Notes: generated from the letters alone by a model not told the origin. A DNA stretch of 64,000 nt from Bacteroidaceae bacterium (GCA_017451645.1 JAFTNZ010000022.1:62001-126000); one strand, 5' to 3'. Positions 10,722 through 18,745 are shown, numbered from the stretch's first letter. A program made the numbers and translations.

Positions 10722-10753
10722 CACCCTTGTGATGCGTATGTATCACAAGGGTG
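10722..10753. repeat. Perfect palindrome, 12-bp arms
   Basis: CACCCTTGTGAT (10722-10733) is the exact reverse complement of ATCACAAGGGTG (10742-10753), with an 8-nt loop. Looser variants of the same cac-gtg theme follow up to about 10810. There is no T-tract, so it looks like a repeat element or protein site and not a terminator. Confidence 0.8.
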
Positions 10754-10937
10754 ATGATATAGCTTCACAATGGTGACGCGACCGTATCACTTTTGTGAGA
10801 CGGTATATGAAGCAGGCTTCTCAGGCGACTGAAGCTGGGTGCGAAGCTATAGGAAGCATCTGTGATGGGCAACAATAACCGAAGATCGAGGTTTCTCATT
10901 ATTCTCTATCACACGGAGTTAAAAAAGCGTGTATTGC

Positions 10938-10968
10938 TTGGAAGATTAGAAGGATTGCTGTATATTTG
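10938..10968 (+). promoter_or_regulatory. Promoter of mntA/hepT
   Basis: TTG at 10938-10940, a 20-bp spacer and TATATTTG at 10961-10968 match the Bacteroidetes -33/-7 consensus. The mntA start codon is 31 bp downstream. Confidence 0.7.
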
Positions 10969-10999
10969 CAGAGAAATAATTCATAAAGATCATTATCCT

Positions 11000-11305
11000 A
11001 TGGCAAATTATCAGGCAATGACTCAGGCTATTGTAGAGTATTTCAAAACCAAACCGGTGTTGAAGGCTTGGATTTTTGGTTCTTTTGCCCGTAAGGAAGA
11101 TACCCCCAATAGCGATGTGGACATCCTTTTTGTGGCAGACCGCTCAGAAAAACCTTTTACACTGTTCACAATGGGAGGTATGTACATGGATTTGAAGAAA
11201 CTTCTGGGGCGTGAAGTTGACCTTGTTGAGGAAGGTACGTTGAGTCCGTACGCAAATGGAACGGCTGAAAGGGATAAAATATTGATTTATGAGAGAAAAG
11301 GTTAG
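11000..11305 (+). CDS. mntA: MntA-type nucleotidyltransferase antitoxin (MNT domain)
   Basis: This 101-residue protein is a minimal nucleotidyltransferase. The pattern GSFARKEDTPNSDVDILF carries the Gly27-Ser28 motif and the metal-binding acidic pair Asp39/Asp41. In the HEPN/MNT family (type VII toxin-antitoxin) MntA silences the HepT toxin by adding AMP groups to a tyrosine. The ATG at 11000 was chosen because it follows the promoter at 10938-10968 by a short leader and because a longer frame would begin inside a repeat. The gene overlaps hepT by 17 bp, so the two are translationally coupled. The pair sits between repeat-rich gaps and looks acquired. Confidence 0.88.
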   Translation: MANYQAMTQAIVEYFKTKPVLKAWIFGSFARKEDTPNSDVDILFVADRSEKPFTLFTMGGMYMDLKKLLGREVDLVEEGTLSPYANGTAERDKILIYERKG

Positions 11306-11681
11306 GGATAAGGGACGATTGGAAGACATTTTGGAGCATTCCCGAAATGTGGAAAAGCTGATAGAGGGCTTTTCTTATGATGATTTCAAAGTTGACATCC
11401 GCACTTATTATGCCGTGATGAAGAATGTTGAGATTGTGGGTGAGGCTGTGTATATGTTGACCAAAGATTTTAAAGAGGCTCATTCTGAAGTCCCTTGGGC
11501 CGTGATACAAGGAATGAGACACGTTTTGGTGCATGGATATGCAAGCGTCAATCCACGTACTTTGTTTGATACGGCATTGAATGGTATTCCTGAATTCCGT
11601 CAACAAATTGAATTATTCCTTTCCGACATAGATTGGGATGCGTGGGGTTGTCAGGCTGCTCCCGCCTCATCAGACTTATAA
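11289..11681 (+). CDS. hepT: HepT-type HEPN ribonuclease toxin (DUF86)
   Basis: This 130-residue alpha-helical HEPN protein carries the diagnostic Rx4H motif: Arg77 and His82 in RHVLVHGY, followed by Tyr84, the kind of tyrosine that MntA AMPylates. HEPN RNases of this class cut RNA (tRNA in the studied cases) when freed from the antitoxin. The start overlaps the end of mntA, the standard arrangement for these pairs. The end (WDAWGCQ plus about nine residues) is close to the family length, so the gene appears intact. Its function could be stress response, phage defence or plain addiction; the sequence does not decide. Confidence 0.87.
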   Translation: MREKVRDKGRLEDILEHSRNVEKLIEGFSYDDFKVDIRTYYAVMKNVEIVGEAVYMLTKDFKEAHSEVPWAVIQGMRHVLVHGYASVNPRTLFDTALNGIPEFRQQIELFLSDIDWDAWGCQAAPASSDL

Positions 11682-12027
11682 TATCTATTGGTGTCCGGTA
11701 AAACTCTGAGGTTTAAACAAGATTCGGGTTCATGCCGTCTCTGTCACCCTGAGCGATAGGATACCATACCTTAGTATAAAAGTCGGAAACGCTTTTCGTT
11801 GAGAGCTCTGCTCGAAAAGTGGGTCTCGGAGCACAGCAAAATATAGTCCGTTCTTCCGCGTTTGTAACGCGGAAGTCATGGGTATAGAGGCAACAATAAC
11901 CTTCCCGGTGGAACTCCTCCCCCGCGCGTTCCCCGATTGCTGTGCCAGCTCGCAATCGCTATAAACAGAGGAGGAGTTGGGGTAGCTATAGACTGCATGG
12001 ATTGTCCGTCATTGCCCGATTCCTTGG
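11682..12027. other. Gap with three hairpins, copy A of the dispersed repeat
   Basis: No gene is seen. Hairpins: CTTTTCG (11792-11798) with CGAAAAG (11813-11819), CTTCCGCGTT (11853-11862) with AACGCGGAAG (11866-11875), and CGATTGC (11934-11940) with GCAATCG (11952-11958). The last two belong to the repeat described at 11853-11978. Confidence 0.75.
11853..11978 (+). repeat. Palindromic repeat element, copy A
   Basis: The unit begins with the CTTCCGCGTT/AACGCGGAAG hairpin and ends in a 48-bp segment (11931-11978) identical to 13198-13245. Inside it, AACTCCTCC (11912-11920) is the reverse complement of GGAGGAGTT (11970-11978) and encloses a 7-bp stem, so the element folds into nested hairpins. 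Confidence 0.85.
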
Positions 12028-12927
12028 TTACAATGTGGCTATCTCTTCGACAGAAAGTCCGGTCACTTGGGCAATGACCTCAACAGGTGTGCCGGCTTTC
12101 TTGAATCCACGAGCCAGTTCTACGGTTTTCAGATGCTCTCCTTCCGCTCTTCCTTCCGCTCTTCCTTCCGCTCTTCCTTCTGCCCTTCCTTCTGCTCTTC
12201 CTTCTGCCCGTTCGGTTGTAATGTTGTCGCGAAGGATGACAACGTTGTCCAGATGGCGGTAATAAGCCCGCTTCTCTTCTTTGGAGAGTGAATCGACACT
12301 TAATAATTCGCGTGCCTCGACCAGCCCCGGTGCATCGGCATCATCGGGTATCTCACCGGTGTTGAGGAAGTAAATCCACTGATTCAACGGAACTTTGGAC
12401 CATTTGTCGAAATCGTTCACTCGCAGAATATAGTATTCGGGATAAAGCTGGCTGACAGTATCTGCCTGAAATCTTTCTCGCTGAAACGGAGAAAGCTGCA
12501 GAATGTCATGGTCGTGTATGCCACGGAACTCGGTGGTGCCGTGATACACCGTGTCTTTTCCGGCACCCAATGCAAAATAGACAATGTTTATACTGTATAT
12601 CTTACGGATGTTCTCGTATCCTTGTCCCCGGTGGATGTACTCCGTCACCAACTTGGATACCCCAAAGAGCATGCGCTGGAAATAGGCGTACTCATTGTTG
12701 TTCTGTATCTCGAACAACATCAGTTGCCCCTTGCTGTCTTCTGCAAGGATGTCCACACGGTTGTATTTGTCGTACTCCTCTTCCTGATTGCTTTCGCTCT
12801 CCAGCAAACGCCGAATTTTGATCTTTTCATCCAGAAGCGTAGTCAACAATCCTTCTATAACGGCAAAATTGGCCTTGTCGCGAAGCAGGCGCTTCATTGC
12901 CCAGTCAAAACGAATGTAACTTGCCAT
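12028..12927 (-). CDS. Rpn-family PD-(D/E)XK nuclease/putative transposase with RAEG repeats
   Basis: This 299-residue protein belongs to the Rpn/PF12784 type of PD-(D/E)XK enzymes. The core VDILAEDSKGQLMLFEIQ shows the catalytic Asp and the ExQ variant of the (D/E)xK motif, near residues 60-77. Family members are DNA endonucleases that promote recombination, and several affect phage growth. Near the C-terminus lie six exact RAEG units encoded by a 12-bp tandem array (12139-12210), followed by a helix-turn-helix-like end (TPVEVIAQVTGLSVEEI). Such arrays are typical of the family and change in copy number. The gene has its own promoter (12958-12965) and sits between two direct copies of a palindromic repeat, with no other gene inside. 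It looks intact. Confidence 0.85.
   Translation of the reverse strand: MASYIRFDWAMKRLLRDKANFAVIEGLLTTLLDEKIKIRRLLESESNQEEEYDKYNRVDILAEDSKGQLMLFEIQNNNEYAYFQRMLFGVSKLVTEYIHRGQGYENIRKIYSINIVYFALGAGKDTVYHGTTEFRGIHDHDILQLSPFQRERFQADTVSQLYPEYYILRVNDFDKWSKVPLNQWIYFLNTGEIPDDADAPGLVEARELLSVDSLSKEEKRAYYRHLDNVVILRDNITTERAEGRAEGRAEGRAEGRAEGRAEGEHLKTVELARGFKKAGTPVEVIAQVTGLSVEEIATL
12139..12210 (-). repeat. Six 12-bp tandem units inside the Rpn gene
   Basis: Near-identical 12-bp units (plus strand TCCTTCCGCTCT and variants) encode (RAEG)6 in frame. Gain or loss of a unit keeps the frame and changes only the length of a charged helical linker. Confidence 0.9.
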
Positions 12928-12957
12928 CTTTATCAGATATTTATTGGTTCAACACCG

Positions 12958-12965
12958 CAAAGATA
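12958..12965 (-). promoter_or_regulatory. -7 element of the Rpn gene
   Basis: TATCTTTG read on the minus strand, 30 bp before the start codon, fits TAnnTTTG. No clear -33 TTTG was found. Confidence 0.55.
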
Positions 12966-13058
12966 TTGTTTTATTGTGGAAAATACAATTTTTCTACAAA
13001 GTTTATGGCTTTCCGGCGTCTTAATTACCTCGTCCATCCGTCCTTCCGCATTTCCGTC

Positions 13059-13245
13059 CTTCCGCGTTACAAACGCGGAAGTCATGCGTATAGGGCATCT
13101 GTGATGCGCAACAGTAACCTTCCCAGCGGAACTCCTCCACCGCACGCCCACGGGTTATTTGGGGCGGTGGTCCCCCTCGGACTCCGTCGCTAAAGCTCCC
13201 CGATTGCTGTGCCAGCTCGCAATCGCTATAAACAGAGGAGGAGTT
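13059..13245 (+). repeat. Palindromic repeat element, copy B
   Basis: Same order as copy A: the CTTCCGCGTT hairpin (13059-13068 with 13072-13081), GGAACTCCTCC (13128-13138), then the 48-bp segment (13198-13245) identical to 11931-11978. It is longer in the middle by about 60 bp. Same orientation as copy A. Confidence 0.85.
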
Positions 13246-13373
13246 TCGGTAGCCTATAATTTTTTGGCACTTTTCTATAATTTGGCCCCGTTCGGACTAA
13301 AAGGATGGAGCGTATTGGGGGATATGGCCCGTTTCTGAAAATAATTTCGTAACTTCGCGGCAAAAAGGACAAA

Positions 13374-15257
13374 GTGACCAAAGAACATCTACAGACACAG
13401 CTGACCCTGCAACGCCAATACGAACTGCTCCGGCTGGAATACGAGTACGAGAAGGAGACCTTCCGGCAACAGACGGAGGTGATGGGGGTGGCACGGAAAG
13501 TGAAACGTGGCATTGCCTGGTATCCGCTGAGCGTGGGGCGCAGCTACTACAATTCGCTGAACCAACTGGTGGTGGAGGTGCACCGGACGGAAGACACCGA
13601 CATCGAGCATAACTTTGAGTTCGGGCGGCCCATCTGCTTCTTCACACAAAACCTGGAGGGCAGGGTGAAGTTCCTCAACTTCACCAGCACGGTCAGCTAT
13701 GTGGACGACAACCGCATGGTGGCAGTAATCCCTTCGGCGGGTGCCCTGCTGGAACTGCAGGCTGCCGAGCGGGTGGGGGTGCAACTCTACTTCGACGAAT
13801 ACACCTACCGCCTGATGTTTGAAGCCTTGAGCCAAGCCATCAATGCCAAAGGCAATCGCCTGGCCTCGCTGCGCGACATTTTCCACGGCTCTGCACCAAC
13901 TGCTGTCTATACGTTTGCCCCCACCCGCTTCCCTTGGCTGAATCCGAGTCAGGACGCTGCCGTAAACAAGGTGTTGTGGGCCAAAGATGTGGCCGTGGTG
14001 CACGGGCCTCCGGGGACGGGAAAGACCACCACCCTTGTGGAGGCCATTTACGAGACACTGCACCGGGAGAACCAGGTGCTGGTGTGTGCACAAAGCAACA
14101 TGGCGGTGGACTGGATCAGTGAAAAGCTCGTGGACAGGGGGGTGAATGTGTTGCGTATAGGCAACCCTACCCGGGTGAACGACAAGATGCTCTCCTTCAC
14201 TTACGAACGGCGCTTCGAGTCGCACCCCGACTATGCACAGCTGTGGAGCATCCGCAAGGCCATCAGGGAACTGCAGCAGCAGGGACGGAAGAACCGCGAA
14301 CACCTGCACCAGAAGATAAGTGCCCTGCGCGACCGGGCCACTGCACTGGAGATAGGCATCAACAATGCTCTGATGGGCGAAGCCCGCGTGGTGGCCTGCA
14401 CCTTGGCGGGGAGTGCCCACCGCCTGTTGGCGGGTACCCGCTTCGGCACCCTCTTCATCGACGAGGCGGCACAGGCTTTGGAGGCTGCCTGCTGGATAGC
14501 CATCCGCAAGGCCGACCGCATTGTGCTGGCTGGCGACCATTGCCAGCTTCCGCCCACCGTGAAGTGTCAGGAGGCTGCCCGTGGCGGACTGGCCCACACG
14601 CTGATGCAGACCATCGTGAAGCGCAAGCCGGAGGCTGTGAGCCTGCTGAAAGTGCAATACCGCATGAATGAACAAATCATGCAATTCTCTTCCGAATGGT
14701 TCTACAACGGACTGTTGCAGGCTGCTCCGGAGGTGCGCCACAGGGGTATCCTCGACTACGACACCCCCATGGTGTGGGTGAACACCGAGGGGATGGACTG
14801 TGCGGAGGAGTTTTTGGGCGAGAGCTTCGGACGCATCAACAAGGCGGAAGCCCGGCTGACACTGGAGCAGCTGCAGACCTACATCGCCCGCATCGGCAAG
14901 CAGCGTATTCTTGACGAACGCATCGACTTCGGCATCATCTCGCCCTACAAGGCACAGGTGCAATACCTGCGGCAACTCATCCGCCGCACGGCATTCTTCA
15001 AGCCTTATATGCACCTCTTCTCGGTCAACACGGTCGATGGATTCCAGGGGCAGGAGCGTGATGTCATCCTCATCTCGCTCGTCCGCGCCAACGACGAGGG
15101 GCAGATAGGATTCCTCAACGACCTGCGCCGTATGAATGTGGCCATCACCCGTGCCCGCATGAAACTCGTTGTGCTGGGCGATGCCTCCACGCTGACCCGC
15201 CACCCCTTCTACAGAAGGCTGTATGAATATATGGAGGGGATGAAGCCGGCAGAGTGA
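13374..15257 (+). CDS. Superfamily 1 (Upf1/IGHMBP2-like) DNA/RNA helicase
   Basis: This 627-residue protein has an N-terminal beta-barrel-like region (residues 1-190) and a two-part SF1B helicase core. The Walker A box GPPGTGKTT starts at residue 211, the Walker B is DEAA at 363-366, followed by GDHCQLPP (motif III) and the late motifs VDGFQGQERD and NVAITRAR. Proteins of this IGHMBP2/DNA2-like type unwind nucleic acid 5' to 3'. The start is a GTG at 13374 preceded by a purine-rich stretch; the next in-frame ATG lies well inside the conserved N-terminus. It stands alone as a core gene common in Bacteroides. The substrate in bacteria is not established. Confidence 0.9.
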   Translation: MTKEHLQTQLTLQRQYELLRLEYEYEKETFRQQTEVMGVARKVKRGIAWYPLSVGRSYYNSLNQLVVEVHRTEDTDIEHNFEFGRPICFFTQNLEGRVKFLNFTSTVSYVDDNRMVAVIPSAGALLELQAAERVGVQLYFDEYTYRLMFEALSQAINAKGNRLASLRDIFHGSAPTAVYTFAPTRFPWLNPSQDAAVNKVLWAKDVAVVHGPPGTGKTTTLVEAIYETLHRENQVLVCAQSNMAVDWISEKLVDRGVNVLRIGNPTRVNDKMLSFTYERRFESHPDYAQLWSIRKAIRELQQQGRKNREHLHQKISALRDRATALEIGINNALMGEARVVACTLAGSAHRLLAGTRFGTLFIDEAAQALEAACWIAIRKADRIVLAGDHCQLPPTVKCQEAARGGLAHTLMQTIVKRKPEAVSLLKVQYRMNEQIMQFSSEWFYNGLLQAAPEVRHRGILDYDTPMVWVNTEGMDCAEEFLGESFGRINKAEARLTLEQLQTYIARIGKQRILDERIDFGIISPYKAQVQYLRQLIRRTAFFKPYMHLFSVNTVDGFQGQERDVILISLVRANDEGQIGFLNDLRRMNVAITRARMKLVVLGDASTLTRHPFYRRLYEYMEGMKPAE

Positions 15258-15325
15258 ACCGTTGTACGGACAGGGGAAAAGGTTAAAAAAAACTATGTGA
15301 TGGCGGACAAATGGTGAAGTTTGAC

Positions 15326-15333
15326 TAATTTTG
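15326..15333 (+). promoter_or_regulatory. -7 element before mscS
   Basis: TAATTTTG fits TAnnTTTG, 67 bp before the start codon. The -33 region is not distinct. Confidence 0.45.
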
Positions 15334-15400
15334 CCGGCCTTTAAGTTTCGGGAATAGCCCCGGATTGGTAAAAGCATTTTAAAAAAAGGTAATTTTAGGT

Positions 15401-16222
15401 ATGATTTCAACAACAGAACTGAACAACATCGTGTCCCGACTCATCGACTCGGGCATCGACTTGGGAGAGCGCATTCTGGCGGCTCTCGTCATCTTTGTCG
15501 TCGGTAGATTCCTCATCAAGTGGCTGAACAGGCTCTTTGCCCGCATCCTGCAGAAGCGCAAGGTGGAGCCCAGCGTGCAGACGTTCCTCAAAAGCATGGT
15601 GAATATCCTGCTCGTGGTGCTGCTGATATTGGCCGTCATTGGCAAGTTGGGTATCGAACTGACAGGCTTTGCCGCCCTACTGGCATCTGCGGGTGTGGCC
15701 ATCGGTATGGCCCTCTCCGGCAACTTGCAGAACTTTGCCGGTGGCCTTATCATCCTGCTCTTCCGCCCCTACAAGGTGGGCGACTACATCGAAGCCTCTA
15801 CCGGAGCCGCGGGCACGGTGCAGGAAATCCAGATATTCCATACGGTGCTGGTGACAGCCGACAACAGAGTAGTCTATGCCCCTAACGGCGCCATGAGCGG
15901 TGCAGTGGTGACCAACTACAGCAACAAGGACACGCGCCGTGTGGATTTCACCATCAGTGTGGAGTATGGCGAAGACTTCAAGCGGGTGGAGAGCGTCTTG
16001 CGCAGCATCATAGCAGCAGACTCACGCATCCTCACCACTCCGGCCCCGTTTATCGAACTGGGCGCATTGGCCGACAGCAGTGTCAACATCACCATGCGTG
16101 TGTGGGTGAATGCTGCCGACTATTGGGGCGTGTTCTTCAGCATGAACCAGCAGGTGTACAGCACCTTCAACCAGGAGGGCATCAGCTTCCCCTACCCGCA
16201 ACTGACCGTGCACCAAGGGTGA
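15401..16222 (+). CDS. MscS-family small-conductance mechanosensitive channel
   Basis: This 273-residue inner-membrane protein has three predicted helices (about residues 22-42, 62-84 and 87-120). The third has the Gly/Ala-rich pore-helix pattern (ASAGVAIGMALSGNLQNFAGG) typical of MscS TM3. The cytoplasmic beta domain starts with RPYKVGDYIE and carries VYAPNGAMSG, both family hallmarks. Length matches E. coli MscS. It opens on membrane tension to release solutes under hypo-osmotic shock. It is a single-gene unit with its own -7 element and a strong terminator (16265-16300). Confidence 0.93.
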   Translation: MISTTELNNIVSRLIDSGIDLGERILAALVIFVVGRFLIKWLNRLFARILQKRKVEPSVQTFLKSMVNILLVVLLILAVIGKLGIELTGFAALLASAGVAIGMALSGNLQNFAGGLIILLFRPYKVGDYIEASTGAAGTVQEIQIFHTVLVTADNRVVYAPNGAMSGAVVTNYSNKDTRRVDFTISVEYGEDFKRVESVLRSIIAADSRILTTPAPFIELGALADSSVNITMRVWVNAADYWGVFFSMNQQVYSTFNQEGISFPYPQLTVHQG

Positions 16223-16264
16223 AGCCGAGCGGGTGTTTGGAGGGAATTTGTATCTTCATACAGG

Positions 16265-16300
16265 AAAAAGTCAAAGAAAAGGGTTCTTCTTTGACTTTTT
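16265..16300 (+). terminator. Rho-independent terminator of mscS
   Basis: AAAAAGTCAAAGAA (16265-16278) pairs perfectly over 14 bp with TTCTTTGACTTTTT (16287-16300), with an 8-nt loop and a T-run continuing into the next promoter. Confidence 0.9.
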
Positions 16301-16304
16301 TTCT

Positions 16305-16312
16305 TATTTTTG
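16305..16312 (+). promoter_or_regulatory. -7 element of the Na/Pi symporter gene
   Basis: TATTTTTG directly follows the mscS terminator and precedes the start codon by 52 bp. Confidence 0.55.
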
Positions 16313-16364
16313 CAGCAAAATTTTAACAAAGTTGTAACAAACCTATCAAAACAAGAGAAACTGT

Positions 16365-18056
16365 ATGGAATACGGATTTTTTGATTTCTTCAAGTTGTTG
16401 GGCTCTTTGGCCTTGTTCCTCTACGGAATGAAGATTATGAGCGAAGCCCTGCAGAAAGTGGCCGGAGACCGTTTGCGCAGCATCCTCACGGCAATGACTA
16501 CCAACCGGGTGACGGGCGTGTTGACCGGTATGCTGATAACGATGCTTATCCAGTCTTCATCAGCCACCACAGTGATGGTGGTCAGCTTTGTCAACGCAGG
16601 TCTGTTGACGCTCACCCAGTCCATCGGTGTCATCATGGGTGCCAACATCGGAACCACGGTGACTGCCTGGATTATCTCCATCCTCGGCTTCAAGGTGAGC
16701 TTGGCCGACTATGCCCTGCCACTGTTGGCGCTTGGTGCCATACCCGTGCTCTTTTCGCAAAACAGCAACAAAAAATCCATCGGTGAATTCATCTTCGGAT
16801 TCTCCTTCCTGTTCATGGGCCTCTCCATGTTGCAGGAAAATGCACCCGACCTGAAGGAAAATCCCGAAATGCTGGCTTCGCTGCAACAATATACCGACAT
16901 GGGATTCTTCTCCATCGTCCTGTTCGTCCTCATCGGCACCGTGCTGACCATGATTGTGCAGGCGTCTGCCGCCACCATGGCCATCACCCTCATCATGTGT
17001 GCCAACGGATGGATTTCGTTCGAACTGGGTGCGGCCCTTGTGCTGGGTGAGAACATCGGTACAACCATCACAGCCAATCTGGCAGCCATCACCGGTAACA
17101 CCCAAGCCCGAAGGGCAGCCATGGCTCACCTGATGTTCAATGTCTTCGGAGTCATCTGGGTGCTGATTCTCTTCACCCCCTTCACGATGGGTATCAAATG
17201 GTTTGTCACCGATGTGCTGAAGAGTACGGACACAGAGGTGGCCGTCCCCCTGATGCTGTCGGCATTCCATACGACATTCAACATTTGCAATGTGCTGATT
17301 CTTATCTGGTTCGTCAAACTGATAGAGAAGACCGTCTGCATCCTTATCCCCACCAAGAAAGACGAGGAGGAGGAGTTCCGCCTGCGCTTCATCTCAGGAG
17401 GTATGCTCTCTACCGCCGAGCTCTCCATCCTGCAGGCCCGCAAGGAAATCAACCTCTTTGCACAGCGTACGCACAAAATGTTCTGCATGGTGCGCGACCT
17501 GCAAAAGATACAGAGTGACAGCGAATTCAACAAACTGTTCAGCCGCATCGAGAAATACGAAAGTATCAGCGACAACATGGAACTGGAAATTGCCAATTAC
17601 CTGAATCAGGTGTCGGAGGGAAGACTGAGTTCGGAAAGTAAGTTGCAGATACGCTCCATGTTGCGCGAGGTGACCGAAATAGAAAGCATCGGTGACAGTT
17701 GCTACAACCTGGCGCGCACCATCAACCGGAAGCACAATGGCAAGGAGGACTTCACTGCCAAGCAGTACGAGCGCATGGGGCAGATGATGGAACTCACGGA
17801 CCAGGCTCTGGTGCAGATGATCAGCCTGTTGGAGAATCCGAATCATACGGATGCCAACCAAAGCTTCAACATCGAGACGGAAATAAACAACTACCGCAAC
17901 CAACTGAAGAACCAGAACATTCTCGACGTGAACAACAAGGAGTATGGCTACCAGATGGGTGTGCACTACATGGACATCATCGGCGAGTGCGAGAAGTTGG
18001 GCGACTATGTCATCAATGTCGTAGAGGCTCAGACCGACATGAGAGAAAAGAAATAA
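16365..18056 (+). CDS. Na+/phosphate cotransporter with C-terminal PhoU-like domain
   Basis: This is a 563-residue NptA-type symporter. Two inverted PNaS repeats are visible: QSSSATT at residues 63-69 and QASAAT at 199-204, each followed by a GANIGTT or GENIGTT motif that helps bind substrate. About eight membrane helices fill residues 1-325. The remainder (about 345-560) is helical and resembles PhoU, which in this family is thought to sense or limit phosphate uptake. The gene stands alone between the mscS terminator and a palindromic repeat. No Pho-box-like site was found. Confidence 0.92.
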   Translation: MEYGFFDFFKLLGSLALFLYGMKIMSEALQKVAGDRLRSILTAMTTNRVTGVLTGMLITMLIQSSSATTVMVVSFVNAGLLTLTQSIGVIMGANIGTTVTAWIISILGFKVSLADYALPLLALGAIPVLFSQNSNKKSIGEFIFGFSFLFMGLSMLQENAPDLKENPEMLASLQQYTDMGFFSIVLFVLIGTVLTMIVQASAATMAITLIMCANGWISFELGAALVLGENIGTTITANLAAITGNTQARRAAMAHLMFNVFGVIWVLILFTPFTMGIKWFVTDVLKSTDTEVAVPLMLSAFHTTFNICNVLILIWFVKLIEKTVCILIPTKKDEEEEFRLRFISGGMLSTAELSILQARKEINLFAQRTHKMFCMVRDLQKIQSDSEFNKLFSRIEKYESISDNMELEIANYLNQVSEGRLSSESKLQIRSMLREVTEIESIGDSCYNLARTINRKHNGKEDFTAKQYERMGQMMELTDQALVQMISLLENPNHTDANQSFNIETEINNYRNQLKNQNILDVNNKEYGYQMGVHYMDIIGECEKLGDYVINVVEAQTDMREKK

Positions 18057-18067
18057 AATTCATTTTT

Positions 18068-18142
18068 CAGACGCAGACAACGCGGATGGTGCAGATTCAT
18101 TGTTTTTACAATTTATCCACGCTATCCGCGTTGTCGCATCTG
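18068..18142. repeat. Long palindromic repeat with CGCAGACAACG core (copy 1)
   Basis: CAGACGCAGACAACGCGGAT (18068-18087) pairs with ATCCGCGTTGTCGCATCTG (18124-18142) with one bulge and one G:T-type mismatch. It lies between the convergent symporter and rubredoxin genes and may end both transcripts. A related element is at 46695-46758. Confidence 0.8.
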
Positions 18143-18166
18143 AAGGATGAGTCAGAAGACTCAGGG

Positions 18167-18328
18167 TCATTCGGTTTCTTCGAATGAGTCTTTGCCCACA
18201 CCGCAAATGGGGCATACCCAATCTTCTGGAATATCCTCAAAAGCCGTTCCTGCGGCAATTCCTCCATCGGGGTCGCCCACCTCGGGGTCGTACACCCAGT
18301 CGCATACAGTACAGATATACTTTTTCAT
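18167..18328 (-). CDS. Rubredoxin
   Basis: This 53-residue protein (start codon at 18328, stop TGA at 18167-18169) is a complete rubredoxin. It has the two iron-binding knuckles CTVC (Cys6, Cys9) and CPIC (Cys39, Cys42) and the aromatic core DWVYDP and EDWVCP. The iron-sulphur centre Fe(Cys)4 shuttles single electrons in the cytoplasm, in anaerobes often to rubrerythrin or superoxide reductase for detoxifying oxygen species. The gene stands alone on the minus strand, so no partner can be deduced from context. It is easily missed because of its length. Confidence 0.97.
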   Translation of the reverse strand: MKKYICTVCDWVYDPEVGDPDGGIAAGTAFEDIPEDWVCPICGVGKDSFEETE

Positions 18329-18446
18329 TTCACTATGTAATTATATGGTTAGCCTTATGGGATGAGGGGGAGCCAATCTATGAACAAACCTGCCGGCGAA
18401 AAAGTTCAGAATCCGCCTGAAGACTGCAACCCCATGAAAAACAAAA

Positions 18447-18470
18447 GAGTGCATACTTTTCAGTGCACTC
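18447..18470 (-). terminator. Terminator of tRNA-Met
   Basis: On the minus strand GAGTGCA and TGCACTC (plus-strand arms 18447-18453 and 18464-18470) form a 7-bp stem followed by TTTTGTTTTT, 16 bp after the tRNA. Confidence 0.85.
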
Positions 18471-18485
18471 TCCCGTTTACCCTCG

Positions 18486-18559
18486 TAGCGGGACCCGGGA
18501 TTGAACCGGGGACCTCATGATTATGAATCATGCGCTCTAACCAGCTGAGCTATCCCGCC
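18486..18559 (-). tRNA. tRNA-Met (anticodon CAT)
   Basis: This 74-nt cloverleaf has acceptor GGCGGGA/TCCCGCT, D-arm GCTC...GAGC, anticodon stem CATGA/TCATG with loop TTCATAA (anticodon at 18523-18525) and T-arm CCCGG/CCGGG around TTCAATC. CCA is not encoded. The acceptor is closed by a G:U pair, and the general form fits elongator Met. An Ile tRNA with lysidine-modified CAT cannot be fully excluded from sequence alone. Confidence 0.93.
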
Positions 18560-18578
18560 ATCATTCGTTTTGCGGGTG

Positions 18579-18610
18579 CAAAGATACGGCATTCTTTCCA
18601 TTCTGCCAAA
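18579..18610 (-). promoter_or_regulatory. Promoter of tRNA-Met
   Basis: On the minus strand TTTG (plus 18607-18610), a 20-bp spacer and TATCTTTG (plus 18579-18586) exactly match the Bacteroidetes primary-sigma consensus. Confidence 0.85.
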
Positions 18611-18745
18611 CTTTTCCTGTTTTTTTTCATTTCAGACCTGTTACTTTTTGTATAATACGACAAAGAATGGCTAAAAAATTGGTGGATATACCCGATATAT
18701 GGGAAAAAAGTATTTAATTTGCGCACGTTATTAACCAATAGACCT

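Larger units (their letters stand above)
10544..10999. other. Repeat-rich gap between fimbrial operon and MntA/HepT
   Basis: No credible gene is seen here. The gap holds the hairpin at 10587, a 22-bp tandem repeat (10666-10709), a perfect 12-bp-arm palindrome (10722-10753), a 25-bp segment (10856-10880) that recurs at 13095-13119 with two mismatches, and the promoter of the toxin-antitoxin pair at 10938-10968. Confidence 0.7.
12928..13373. other. Gap between Rpn gene and helicase
   Basis: It holds the Rpn promoter, copy B of the palindromic repeat (13059-13245) and a short leader before the helicase. A TAnnTTTG-like TAACTTCG at 13350-13357 may be the helicase -7 element. No gene is seen. Confidence 0.65.

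Noticed and set aside
13389-15413. Minus-strand open frame of 674 codons opposite the helicase
   Set aside because: Antisense shadow; the helicase carries all SF1 motifs in order.
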